Source of the DNA: Longimicrobium sp. | GTDB lineage: Bacteria; Gemmatimonadota; Gemmatimonadetes; Longimicrobiales; Longimicrobiaceae | NCBI GenBank assembly: GCA_036389135.1 | Contig: DASVQP010000062.1 | Coordinates: 1 to 54,337, forward strand | Length of the DNA stretch: 54,337 nt | Direction: 5' to 3' | Program-made: the position numbers and the translations under genes | Notes under the pieces: model-generated | The model's input: only the letters and a program-made list of their open reading frames with translations | The model's database searches: none | What the model was told of the DNA's origin: nothing | Shown: one piece after another, positions 8,411-16,662 of the stretch | Layout: every line of letters starts with the position of its first letter | Numbering within the stretch: the first letter of the stretch is position 1

Positions 8411-8440
8411 GGGTGGGCAGACACGCAGGTCTGCCCCTAC
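8411..8440. repeat. Short palindromic repeat, GCCCCTAC family, copy 1
   Basis: GGGCAGAC (8415-8422) pairs with GTCTGCCC (8429-8436) and is followed by CTAC. The same framework (GGGC-x4-...-x4-GCCCCTAC) recurs 63 bases further on. Confidence 0.6.
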
Positions 8441-8477
8441 AGGTATCGGTGCGTTACGCGGAGGGCGGACGCAGGGT

Positions 8478-8510
8478 CGGGCACGGGCGGCCACGTGGGG
8501 CCGCCCCTAC
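8478..8510. repeat. Short palindromic repeat, GCCCCTAC family, copy 2
   Basis: GGGCGGCC (8485-8492) pairs with GGCCGCCC (8499-8506), followed by CTAC. The upstream GTCGGGCACGGGC is repeated a third time at 8548-8560 without the right arm. Confidence 0.6.
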
Positions 8511-8591
8511 GGATGATGATGTGCGCGGCGGGCGGCGGAGCAGGCGTCGGGCACGGGCATCCGCGACCCGCGCAAATCTGTGCGTACGCCG

Positions 8592-8616
8592 CTCCCCCAG
8601 GTAGTTATTGGGGGAG
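8592..8616. terminator. Hairpin between convergent genes
   Basis: CTCCCCCA and TGGGGGAG pair around a 9-base loop, between the GNAT gene (plus) and the GGDEF-EAL gene (minus). No long T-run follows on either side. Confidence 0.45.
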
Positions 8617-8654
8617 GGGCCGCGAGGTGACGAGCGGGGGAGGGGGCCCGCCCC

Positions 8655-10724
8655 TCACCATCGCGGATCGCTCGCCAGCAGCGCGCGCATCTCGTTCTCG
8701 GGGAGGGGCGGCGAGAGGAGGAAGCCCTGGGCGAAGTCGCAGCCGATGTCGCGGACCTGCGCGAGCTGCACGGGCGTCTCCACACCCTCGGCGGTGACGG
8801 CGAGGTCGAGGCCCTTGGCCATCCCGGCGATAGTGCGGACGAGCTGCGCGGTGGCGTTCTCGGGGTGCATGCGGCTCACAAAGGAGCGGTCGATCTTGAG
8901 CGCGCCGATGGGAAAGCGGTGCAGGTACGCCAGCGACGAGTACCCCGTGCCGAAGTCGTCCAGCTGCAGGTCGATCCCCAGCGCCTGGAGCTGCTGCAGC
9001 ATCGCCGCGGCCGTGCCGCCACCCTCCATCAGCACGCTCTCGGTGAGCTCCAGCTTCAGGTGGCGCGCGTCCAGCCCGGTGTTGGCCAGGGTACGGCGGA
9101 TGTGGCCCACCAGCCCCGGGTGCGCGAACTGGCGGGCGCTGAGGTTGACGCTCATCGCGATGCGCGCGTGGTCGAACTCGCGCCGCCACTCCGCCAGCCG
9201 CTCGCACGCCTCCTCCAGCACCCACTCCCCCAGCGGCACGATGATCCCCGTCTCCTCGGCCGTGCCGATGAAGTCGCTCGGCGGAATCATCCCCTGCTCG
9301 GGGTGCACCCAGCGGCAGAGCGCCTCCACGCCGACCATCCGCCCCGTCGCCAGCGCCACGATGGGCTGGTAGTGGAGCACGAACTCGCCGCGGGCCAGCG
9401 CGCGGCGCAGGTCGGTCTCCATCTGCAGGCGGGCCAGGGCGCGGGCGTGCATGGCGCGGTCGAACACCTCGCAGCGCGCGCCGCCGGATCCCTTGGCGCG
9501 GTACATCGCCATGTCCGCGTTTCGCAGCAGGTACTCCGGCCGGTCGTGCCCCGCCTCGCCCAGCGCGATGCCGATGCTGGCGGCGGTGAACACCTCGTAG
9601 CCGCTCAGGTTGACGGGCGCCGCCACCGCCGCCGCGATCCGCTCCGCCACCATCACGGCGTGGGCGGAGTCCTCCAGCTCCTCCAGCAGCACCGCGAACT
9701 CGTCGCCGCCGAAGCGGGCCACGGTGTCGCTCTCGCGCAGGCACCCCTTCAGCCGCCCCGAGACGGCCACCAGCAGCTCGTCGCCCACGTGATGGCCGAG
9801 CGAGTCGTTGACCACCTTGAAGCGGTCGAGGTCCAGAAAGAGGACGGCCGGCGCCGGCGTCTCGCCGCGGCGGTGGCGCACCAGGGCGGCGGCCAGGCGC
9901 TGCATGAAGAAGGGGCGGTTGGGGAGCCCCGTCAGCGCATCGTGCATGGCGTCGTGAAAGAGGCGCGCCTCGCTCTGCTTGCGCTCGGTGACGTCCTCGC
10001 CGAAGAGGTGCACCGTGCCCAGCGCCGGCTGCGGGTTGTAGAGCCACGCCAGCACGCGCCCGGCCACCCCCACCTCCACGTCGCGCACCCCCACCCCCGT
10101 CTCCAGCGCGCGGCGCACGATGGCCACGTGGTCTTCGGGAAGGAGGTGGTGCGGCCCCTCCACCCCCAGCTCGATGATGGCGCGCTCGACGGCGGGGTTG
10201 GCGTAGCGCACCTCCCCCAACGCGTCGCACTCCAGGATCGGCGAGGGGGTGGCGCGCGGGAAGGCGGCAAGGCGCGCGCTCTCCTCCTCCGCCCGCTTGC
10301 GCCCGGTGACGTCGCGCGAGTTGACGATGACGCCGCGCACGGTGGGGTCGTCCAGCAGGTTGGTGCCCACCCCCTCGAAGATCCGCCAGCTCCCGTCGCG
10401 GTGCCCCACGCGGAACTCCAGCCCGCGCCCCGCGCCGGGGGCGTAGCGGTCCAGCCGCAGGGCGGCCATGGCGCTCTCGCGGTCGTCGGGGTGCACCAGG
10501 TCCAGCGCCATCCGCCCGATCAGCTCCTCCGGCGAGAACCCCAGCAGCCGCTTCACCGACGGGGTGATGTAGCGCGTGGTGCCGTCCTCGTTGATCACGT
10601 GGATGACGTCGCGCGCGTTCTCCACCAGCGAGCGGAAGTACGCGTCGCTCTCCCGGAGCGTGCGCACCCCTTCGGCGGGGGAGAGAAAGGTGTAGCCGTG
10701 GAGCGGCGGCGTGGAGGCGGACAA
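8655..10724 (-). CDS. PAS-GGDEF-EAL cyclic-di-GMP signalling protein
   Basis: A soluble protein of about 689 residues with two PAS domains. The first is ESDAYFRSLVENARDVIHVI...VTGRKRAEEE; the second begins RATPSPILECDALGEVRYAN. A diguanylate cyclase domain follows with RFGGDEFAVLL (about residue 337). A phosphodiesterase domain comes next, with VEALCRW (about 465), DDFGTGYSSL and KIDRSF. Both catalytic signatures are intact, so it may synthesise or degrade c-di-GMP depending on the PAS input. The start is uncertain: TTG 10724 is the first start codon after a long stretch without ATG or GTG, and GTG 10667 immediately before the PAS domain is the alternative. Neither has a convincing ribosome-binding site. 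Confidence 0.9.
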   Translation of the reverse strand: MSASTPPLHGYTFLSPAEGVRTLRESDAYFRSLVENARDVIHVINEDGTTRYITPSVKRLLGFSPEELIGRMALDLVHPDDRESAMAALRLDRYAPGAGRGLEFRVGHRDGSWRIFEGVGTNLLDDPTVRGVIVNSRDVTGRKRAEEESARLAAFPRATPSPILECDALGEVRYANPAVERAIIELGVEGPHHLLPEDHVAIVRRALETGVGVRDVEVGVAGRVLAWLYNPQPALGTVHLFGEDVTERKQSEARLFHDAMHDALTGLPNRPFFMQRLAAALVRHRRGETPAPAVLFLDLDRFKVVNDSLGHHVGDELLVAVSGRLKGCLRESDTVARFGGDEFAVLLEELEDSAHAVMVAERIAAAVAAPVNLSGYEVFTAASIGIALGEAGHDRPEYLLRNADMAMYRAKGSGGARCEVFDRAMHARALARLQMETDLRRALARGEFVLHYQPIVALATGRMVGVEALCRWVHPEQGMIPPSDFIGTAEETGIIVPLGEWVLEEACERLAEWRREFDHARIAMSVNLSARQFAHPGLVGHIRRTLANTGLDARHLKLELTESVLMEGGGTAAAMLQQLQALGIDLQLDDFGTGYSSLAYLHRFPIGALKIDRSFVSRMHPENATAQLVRTIAGMAKGLDLAVTAEGVETPVQLAQVRDIGCDFAQGFLLSPPLPENEMRALLASDPRW

Positions 10725-10857
10725 GGGGCGAGCGGCTCGGGGGGATGCGGGCCGATTGCCAGCATCGACACGGGCACTTCCTGTAAGCGGTTGTGTGCAT
10801 GAAGAATAGCACGCGCGGCCCGCTTCGCAAACACTTTCGAATACCCGAACGGCCGTT

Positions 10858-10956
10858 TCACACAGAGAACACGGAGGGAACGGAAAAGGCACGGAAGAAT
10901 CATCCGAAACCCTCTTCTTTCCTCTTGCGGTTCCCTCTGCGTCTCTGTGTGAGGCT
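10858..10956. repeat. CACAGAG-family dispersed inverted repeat
   Basis: Arms TCACACAGAGAACACGGAGG and CCCTCTGCGTCTCTGTGTGA. It fills most of the 308-base gap between the divergent GGDEF-EAL and Nudix genes. Nothing else coding is seen in that gap. Confidence 0.85.
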
Positions 10957-11032
10957 GCAGTCAAGTTTGCCCTCCAAATCCGCGGGGCACTATCGTTGCG
11001 GCAGGAGCGGGACAACTCTTGACCGGAACGCC

Positions 11033-11926
11033 GTGCCCTCCGAGCCCAACCGCCCGACCGCCGCTTCGGCCGCGCGCCGCGCCACCGACGACCCCAACCT
11101 CTTCCTGATCCCGGAGGCGAGCCTGCCCCCGGGCTTCGCGGAGCGCGTGGACGACGAATCGCTGATCCCCGCCCCCGCCCGCCCCGCCGCCACCGTGGCG
11201 CTGCTGCGCGAGGGCGGAGCGGGGCCGCAGGTGCTCCTTCTGCGCCGCCACGGCAGGAGCGGCTTCGCGGCGGATGCGTGGGTCTTTCCCGGCGGGGTGG
11301 TGGACAAGGCGGACCGCGAGCTCTCGCTGGCCGACCACCTGGACGGCCCCACCCCCGGCGAGTGGGCCGCGCGCCTGGGCACGGAGACGCCGGAGGAGGC
11401 GCTGGGCTTCGTGGCCGCCGCCCTGCGCGAGTCCTTTGAGGAGACGGGGATCCTCCTGGCCCGCGCCGACCCCGCCGCCCCCTCGCGCATCGACGACGCG
11501 GGCGCGCTCTCGGTTGCCCGGCGCGCGCTGCTGGATGGCGTGGCGACGCTGCGGCAGCTCGCGGTGGGAAACGGCGTGCGTCTGGCGGGCGACTCGCTGG
11601 CGTACCTGGCGCACTGGATCACCCCGCTCCCTGAGCCGCGCCGCTACGACACGCGCTTCTTCCTGGCCCTGGCCCCCGCAGGCGCCGAGTGCGACGCCCA
11701 CGGCGAGGAGATGACCGACGCCCTCTGGTGCGGCCCCGCGGAAGTCGTGGAGCGCTTTGAGCGCGGCGAGATGAAGATGCTGCCGCCGACCGTCCACACG
11801 TTGCGCCGCCTGGCTGAGTTCGCCTCCGCGGACGATGCACTGGCCGCCTTTCGCGACGCCGAAATCCCCGCCATCACCCCGCGCATGCGCCGCCACCCGG
11901 ACGGCGTGGCGATCGAGGTGCCGTGA
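11033..11926 (+). CDS. NUDT19-like Nudix hydrolase
   Basis: A 297-residue protein with the layout of the NUDT19/RDX2 branch. PAATVALLREG...VLLLRRH is followed by VFPGGVVDKAD (about residues 83-93). The Nudix helix is FVAAALRESFEETGIL (about 127-142), where the catalytic REx2EE is present but the upstream Glu of the classical box is not aligned, as in related long Nudix proteins. The tail has AHWITPLPEPRRYDTRFFLA. Homologues hydrolyse CoA-type or other nucleotide diphosphate derivatives; the substrate here is inferred only. The GTG start has GGAAC nearby. The upstream region holds a CACAGAG repeat. Confidence 0.88.
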   Translation: MPSEPNRPTAASAARRATDDPNLFLIPEASLPPGFAERVDDESLIPAPARPAATVALLREGGAGPQVLLLRRHGRSGFAADAWVFPGGVVDKADRELSLADHLDGPTPGEWAARLGTETPEEALGFVAAALRESFEETGILLARADPAAPSRIDDAGALSVARRALLDGVATLRQLAVGNGVRLAGDSLAYLAHWITPLPEPRRYDTRFFLALAPAGAECDAHGEEMTDALWCGPAEVVERFERGEMKMLPPTVHTLRRLAEFASADDALAAFRDAEIPAITPRMRRHPDGVAIEVP

Positions 11927-11929
11927 GGG

Positions 11930-12182
11930 GAAGTGCGTGAGTACGTGAGTGTGTTGGCGCGGGTTCCTGTCATCCTGAGGGAGCCGCCCAGGCCGTACTC
12001 CTGCGGCGACCGAACGGATCTAGCCGGCGAGGCAAGAGGACGGCGCAACGCGGCCAAGCCCCTCGGCACGCGCAGTAGATCCTTCGTTCCGCGCCGCAGC
12101 ATGGCGCATGGATAAGGACGGAGAAGCGCTTCGCTCGGGATGACAAAAGGCGGGGAAGCCCCGTACGCACTAACGCACTTCT
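11930..12182. repeat. MITE-like element with nested inner element
   Basis: The outer ends are near-inverted copies: GAAGTGCGTGAGTACGT at the left, and GAAGTGCGTTAGTGCGT read inward from the right. Inside, 11969-12144 begins GTCATCCTGAGG and ends CTCGGGATGAC, a second inverted-repeat pair. No protein is plausible within it. It occupies the whole gap between the Nudix and ATPase genes. Confidence 0.65.
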
Positions 12183-12217
12183 GTTTCCGTCCGTCGTCCA
12201 AACCCAGGAATCGATCC

Positions 12218-13678
12218 ATGGACCAGCGTCCCACCACGCTCGGCGCGCTCCGCGAGGCCGGATACCGCACACGCTCCGTGAAAGCGGAGATGCGCGAGAA
12301 CCTGATTGCCCGGCTGCGCGCGGGCGGCACCATATTCCCCGGCATCGTGGGCTACGAGGACACCGTGGTCCCCGCGCTGTGCAACGCGGTGCTGGCGCGG
12401 CAGAACTTCATCCTGCTGGGGCTGCGCGGGCAGGCCAAGAGCCGCATCCTCCGCCAGCTCACCTCGCTGCTGGACGAGGCGCTCCCCGTGCTGGCCGGCA
12501 CCGAGACCAACGACGACCCGCTGCGCCCCATCTCGCGCGCCGGGCGCCTGCTGGTGGAGGAGGCGGGCGACGATGCGCCCATCGCATGGCTGGGCCGCGA
12601 CGCGCGCTACGTGGAAAAGCTCGCCACCCCGGACGTCACCGTGGCCGACCTGATCGGCGACATGGACCCCATCCGCGCCGCCCGCGGCGGGCACCTCCTG
12701 TCGGACGAGCTGTCGATCAACTACGGCCTGCTGCCGCGCGCCAACCGCGGCATCTTTGCGCTCAACGAGCTGCCGGACCTGAGCGGAAAGGTGCAGGTGG
12801 GGCTCTTCAACGTGCTCCAGGAAGGCGACATCCAGATCAAGGGCTACCCGGTGCGCCTGCCGCTGGACGTGCTCCTGGTATTCAGCGCCAACCCCGAGGA
12901 CTACACGGCGCGCGGCAAGATCATCACGCCGCTCAAGGACCGCATCGGCGCCGAGATCCTGACGCACTACCCGCGCTCGCCGGAGGAGGCGATGACGATC
13001 ACCGCTCAGGAGGCGCAGATCGAGCGCGACGGGGTGCCGGTGTCGGTGCCGCCCTTCGTGGCGGAGCTGGTGGAGCGCATCGCCTTCCTGGCCCGCGACG
13101 ACAAGCGCATCGACCGGCGCAGCGGCGTCTCGCAGCGCATGCCCATCTCGGTGATGGAGACCGCCGTATCCAACGCCGAGCGCCGTGCCCTCCTCGCCGG
13201 CGAGACGGCCGTCGTGCCGCGCGTGGCCGACGTGTACGCCGCGCTCCCCTCCATCACGGGAAAGATGGAGCTGGAGTACGAGGGCGAGCTGCAGGGCTCC
13301 GAGACGATCGCAAGGGACCTGATCGCAGCCGCCGCGCGCGAGCTCTTCGACCAGGTGTGGGAAGTGGACTCGATGGACACCATCGTGGAGCACTTCGACC
13401 GCGGCGGCGTGCTCCAGGTGTCGGACAGCGCGTCGGCGGAGGCGGCGCTGGGGGGGCTGGGCGGCGTGCCGGGGCTGGTGGAGGCGCTGGAGGAGGTGGG
13501 GATGTACCGCCGCGAGGACCCCGGCACCACCGTCGCCGCCGCCGAGCTGCTGCTGGAGGGCCTCGCCGCCCACCGCCGGATCTCGCGCGCCGAGCAGGGC
13601 TACGCCCGCGCGCGGCCCGAGCCCAAGTCGAAGGGCAAGGGCGGGGGCTTCCAGTTCGGCCAGGACCTGTTCGCGTAG
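12218..13678 (+). CDS. MoxR/ChlI-like AAA+ ATPase
   Basis: A 486-residue protein. The P-loop region is FILLGLRGQAKSRIL, in which A replaces the penultimate Gly of GxxGxGKS. Other family features follow: GIFALNELPDLSGKVQVGLF (Walker B/sensor region), FSANPEDYTARGKIITPLKDRI, and a C-terminal helical lid. The tail is Lys/Gly rich (PKSKGKGGGFQFGQ). These proteins are chaperone-like ATPases that usually work with a von Willebrand factor A protein encoded downstream. Here the next genes are the PtuAB defence pair instead, and no VWA gene is in the window. The ATG at 12218 has AGGA upstream; an in-frame extension into the MITE-like repeat was rejected. Confidence 0.85.
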   Translation: MDQRPTTLGALREAGYRTRSVKAEMRENLIARLRAGGTIFPGIVGYEDTVVPALCNAVLARQNFILLGLRGQAKSRILRQLTSLLDEALPVLAGTETNDDPLRPISRAGRLLVEEAGDDAPIAWLGRDARYVEKLATPDVTVADLIGDMDPIRAARGGHLLSDELSINYGLLPRANRGIFALNELPDLSGKVQVGLFNVLQEGDIQIKGYPVRLPLDVLLVFSANPEDYTARGKIITPLKDRIGAEILTHYPRSPEEAMTITAQEAQIERDGVPVSVPPFVAELVERIAFLARDDKRIDRRSGVSQRMPISVMETAVSNAERRALLAGETAVVPRVADVYAALPSITGKMELEYEGELQGSETIARDLIAAAARELFDQVWEVDSMDTIVEHFDRGGVLQVSDSASAEAALGGLGGVPGLVEALEEVGMYRREDPGTTVAAAELLLEGLAAHRRISRAEQGYARARPEPKSKGKGGGFQFGQDLFA

Positions 13679-13690
13679 CGACTACAACAG

Positions 13691-13779
13691 CCTCACACAG
13701 AGAACGCAGAGGGAACTGCAAGGCGCAACTTAAGCTTCTTGCAGTCTTCTCTGTGGCTCTGTGGCTCGGGGTGAGCCAT
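13691..13779. repeat. CACAGAG-family dispersed inverted repeat
   Basis: Begins CCTCACACAGAGAACGCAGA and ends TCTGTGGCTCGGGGTGAG. It lies 12 bases after the ATPase stop codon and marks the left edge of the lower-GC PtuAB island. Confidence 0.75.
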
Positions 13780-13961
13780 GTAGTTGCTGGGGAGCGGTGG
13801 ATACTTCTCCGCCTTCCGCCGCCACGGCGGTCCACGACTTCTGAGCGCACGCAGGCGGGGTACGCGCTTGTGTACAGGGGAGTGACACAGATTCCCCATG
13901 GCTATCAGCCTGAGGTGATTGTAGACTGTCTCGCAACGCCAACGATTAACGACGAATCCAC

Positions 13962-15398
13962 GTGACCAGAAAAGCTACTTCCTTGAGTGGACCATCCACG
14001 AGCCCGCCCACTCGGCAGGCGCAACAGCTTAGTCAAGGCGCTTCGAACACCCCTTCCGCACTTCCCGCTTATTTTGTAGGTCTTGAAATTGAGAATATCC
14101 GCAGCTTCGGTACGAAACAGGTGCTAGACTTGTCGTTGGGTGGATTGCCGGCGCGATGGACTGTGATCTTGGGAGACAACGGTGTAGGAAAGACAACGCT
14201 TCTCCAGTCGCTTGCCGAATTCCAATCTGTTGGCGAGGTGTTCCACGACGAAGCTGAAGGCGAAAATCTATTGCGCCACGCCTGGTTCCCGCGTGCATAT
14301 AACACCGGCTACTTCCTAGAAGCTCGACGCTATGGAACACGTGAGAGTTCCCGTAGCCTCGCAGGAGTGCAGATTTCGCTGGGAGGTACATTGCAGCATG
14401 TAAGCACCCAACGTACCGTCGAAGCACTTTCGTTTGTGATTGGGCCTGACCCACACGGAAACATCAACACTACCGGCAGCTTCCAGAATCTTGACCGTCT
14501 GATCTGCTACGGTTACGGAGCAACGCGTAGGATGGGAGCGGTTGCGTTATCCGAGCAAGAACCGGACGATAGCACCGTCTCACTGTTCTCAGATGACGTG
14601 AGCCTCCTCAACGCGGAGGAATGGCTACTCCAGTCTGATTACAATGCACTTGTGGACTCGCCTGTCCGAGAACAAGCCCGTGCACGACGTGATCAGTTGA
14701 TCGAAGTTCTGATCAACCTGCTACCTGAAGTATCAGACATACGTTTTGTCCGCCCAACCGAAATCGGCAGGAGGCCGCGCGTAGAGGTTGAAGTTCCATA
14801 CGGTTGGGTCAACATCTCCGACCTGAGCCTCGGGTACCGCGCGCTGGTTGCCTGGATTGTGGACTTCGCCTACAGGATGTTTGAGCGGTACCAGGGGAGT
14901 GAGAACCCGCTGGCCGAGCCCGCAATCGTTCTCGTAGACGAGATCGACCTGCACTTACATCCGAAGTGGCAACGGTCGCTGATCTCATACCTTACGGAGC
15001 GGTTCCCGAATACGCAGTTCATCGTTACGGCGCACAGCCCGCTGATCGTGCAGGCGGCGACGGACGCTAACATTGTCCTGCTGCGGCGCGAGGGAGACCA
15101 CGTCGTCATCGACAACGATGTGGAGGCAATCCGCGGGTGGCGCATCGATCAGGTGCTCACGAGCGATCTGTTCGGGCTGGAGACGGCGCGACCGCCGGAG
15201 TACGACGAGCTTCTTGCGCAACGTGCGAAGTTGCTGGGGAAAGCGAAGCTGACGAAGAGGGACGAGAGCCGGCTCAAGAAGCTGGAATCGGAGATCGGTG
15301 ATCTGCCTGCCGGCGAGTCGGTGGCGGACATCGAGGCAATGGACGTGATCCGCCAGGCCGCGGAAGTTCTGAAGCGGGAAGGCACGACCGGACGTTGA
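13962..15398 (+). CDS. ptuA: PtuA-like AAA ATPase of a Septu-type defence pair
   Basis: A 478-residue SMC/OLD-like ATPase. Residues 1-36 are a Ser/Gln-rich tail. Next come GLEIENIRSFGTKQVLDLSL and the P-loop GDNGVGKTT (71-79), then the ABC-type signature LSLGYRALVAW. Walker B is IVLVDEIDLHLHP (about 320-332) and the H-loop region is FIVTAHSPLIVQA. An HNH nuclease gene follows with a 4-base overlap (TTGA), the arrangement of PtuA/PtuB, in which the ATPase holds and licenses the nuclease against phage. The first two thirds are visibly poorer in GC than neighbouring genes, suggesting transfer. The start is a GTG. PtuAB can also be the effector of a retron, but no reverse transcriptase is present. 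Confidence 0.8.
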   Translation: MTRKATSLSGPSTSPPTRQAQQLSQGASNTPSALPAYFVGLEIENIRSFGTKQVLDLSLGGLPARWTVILGDNGVGKTTLLQSLAEFQSVGEVFHDEAEGENLLRHAWFPRAYNTGYFLEARRYGTRESSRSLAGVQISLGGTLQHVSTQRTVEALSFVIGPDPHGNINTTGSFQNLDRLICYGYGATRRMGAVALSEQEPDDSTVSLFSDDVSLLNAEEWLLQSDYNALVDSPVREQARARRDQLIEVLINLLPEVSDIRFVRPTEIGRRPRVEVEVPYGWVNISDLSLGYRALVAWIVDFAYRMFERYQGSENPLAEPAIVLVDEIDLHLHPKWQRSLISYLTERFPNTQFIVTAHSPLIVQAATDANIVLLRREGDHVVIDNDVEAIRGWRIDQVLTSDLFGLETARPPEYDELLAQRAKLLGKAKLTKRDESRLKKLESEIGDLPAGESVADIEAMDVIRQAAEVLKREGTTGR

Positions 15399-16168
15399 TC
15401 CGCATCGACCGGCCCCCGGCCGTGCCGCGCGTGCTTGCTACGCGCGGCACGCAGAAGCGCGACGCAATCGTGGGCGCGTACGATGCCGCGCCGGACGAAT
15501 ACGACGCGCGCAGACAGAAGTTCGACTTCGACGGCGCACTGTACGGCCACTCCACGGTGAAGCGGGCGCTCGTCATTGCGCAGCACGCCAAGTGCTGCTT
15601 TTGCGAGTCGAAGACGGGGATGGACGGTGATGTGGAGCACTACCGGCCGAAGGCGGGTTTTAGTCAGGGGAAAGGACAGCGGATCGAAGGGCCCGGCTAC
15701 TACTGGCTGGCATACGAGTGGAGCAACCTCCTGCTCTGCTGCTCCATCTGCAACCAGCGGTTCAAGCGCAGCCTCTTCCCACTCGCTGACGCATCAAAAC
15801 GAGCCCGTTCTCATCGGGACGACGTCGCGCGGGAAGAACCGCTGTTCATCAACCCTGCCGAGCAGGACCCGGAGGAGCACATCTCCTTCAGGTACGAGAT
15901 CCCCTTCCCGGTGGGTGGAAGTCGTGCCGGAAAAGCGACCATTGAAGCACTAGGGCTGGACCGCGAAATTCTGAACGAACGGCGACGGGATCGTCTGAAA
16001 CAGTTGCAGATACTAGCCGAACTGGTGGAGATGGAGCCGACTGCCTCGGCAGAACTGATAATCTTGGTCGAGAAGGCGAAGACGCTTCTGGAGGAGTGCA
16101 CAGGCGATGCTGCGGAGTTCGCCGGGATGGCTCGCGCCGCCGCACGCGCGGGATATTACCTGCGATAA
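15395..16168 (+). CDS. ptuB: PtuB-like HNH endonuclease (TIGR02646-like)
   Basis: A 257-residue protein with the HNH arrangement of PtuB. CCFCESK (C67/C70) is followed by DVEHYRPK (E81, H82), then YYWLAYEWSNLLLCCSICN with N111, C116/C119 and N120, and RFKRSLFPL. The four cysteines probably hold a structural zinc. The TTG start overlaps the stop of ptuA, which implies coupled translation and a fixed stoichiometry with the ATPase. The C-terminal third is helical (RDRLKQLQILAELVEME). The nuclease role against phage DNA is inferred from family and operon. Confidence 0.82.
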   Translation: MIRIDRPPAVPRVLATRGTQKRDAIVGAYDAAPDEYDARRQKFDFDGALYGHSTVKRALVIAQHAKCCFCESKTGMDGDVEHYRPKAGFSQGKGQRIEGPGYYWLAYEWSNLLLCCSICNQRFKRSLFPLADASKRARSHRDDVAREEPLFINPAEQDPEEHISFRYEIPFPVGGSRAGKATIEALGLDREILNERRRDRLKQLQILAELVEMEPTASAELIILVEKAKTLLEECTGDAAEFAGMARAAARAGYYLR

Positions 16169-16196
16169 CCCCGCTTTCCGCGACGAGGTCTCCAAG

Positions 16197-16489
16197 ATGG
16201 TCATTCAGCACATCACGCCGGTGGGTGGGAACGTCTTTGCGGATCTTGGCTTTGTTGGAGAGGAAGCCGAGAACCTGAAGATCCGCTCCAGGCTAATGAT
16301 GGAGATCCACCGCGTGATTGAGGCGCGAGGGCTGAAGCAGCGGGACGCGGCGCGGCTGTTCGGGGTGTCGCAGCCGCGGATAACGAGCTGGTGCACGGCA
16401 AGATCGACCAGTTCTCGATCGATTCGCTGGTCAACATGCTTGCGCACGCGGGGTTCACCGTCGAGGTGAGGGTGCCTGCGGTGGCGTGA
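16197..16489 (+). pseudogene. Frameshifted XRE/HigA-like regulator
   Basis: The first part reads FADLGFVGEEAENLKIRS and IHRVIEARGLKQRDAARLFG, then VSQPRIT, the start of a HigA2-type helix-turn-helix. After base ~16381 the homologous sequence continues in another frame as ELVHGKIDQFSIDSLVNMLA and HAGFTVEVRV, ending at the TGA at 16487-16489. A single missing base near ATAACGAG would restore ATA AGC GAG CTG. No HigB-like toxin gene is next to it; it follows ptuB by 28 bases. It may be a broken regulator of the defence island, a stray antitoxin, or a sequencing error. Confidence 0.75.
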
Positions 16490-16502
16490 GCGAGGGGACC
16501 GG

Positions 16503-16566
16503 CAAGCCACAGAGAAAACACTTTCCGTTGTTCTTGCTTTGCCCTCTGTGGCTCTGCGTGAGGCCC
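16503..16566. repeat. CACAGAG-family dispersed repeat, partial
   Basis: Contains AGCCACAGAGAAAACAC and GCCCTCTGTGGCTCTGCGTG followed by AGGC. The outermost left arm is missing. It marks the right edge of the PtuAB island, so the island is bracketed by two copies of the same repeat family. Confidence 0.7.
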
Positions 16567-16608
16567 GCAGTTGCAGTTCTCCACGGGTACGGCTTTCGCT
16601 CCAGAGGG

Positions 16609-16645
16609 GAGCCTCGCGCACAGTGGCGCGAGGCTCTTTGTTCTT
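16609..16645 (+). terminator. Rho-independent terminator
   Basis: GAGCCTCGCG (16609-16618) pairs perfectly with CGCGAGGCTC (16627-16636) around an 8-base loop, followed by TTTGTTCTT. It closes the PtuAB/XRE island and precedes the next gene's ribosome-binding site. Confidence 0.8.
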
Positions 16646-16662
16646 ACAGAAGGGGAAGCTGC

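Noticed and set aside
13962-16168. PtuAB as the effector of a retron
   Set aside because: No reverse transcriptase gene or msr/msd-like structure is found near it; a stand-alone Septu-like pair fits better.
16486-16662. N-terminal extension of the small membrane protein at 16663
   Set aside because: It would translate through a dispersed repeat and a terminator; the ATG at 16663 has a good ribosome-binding site.
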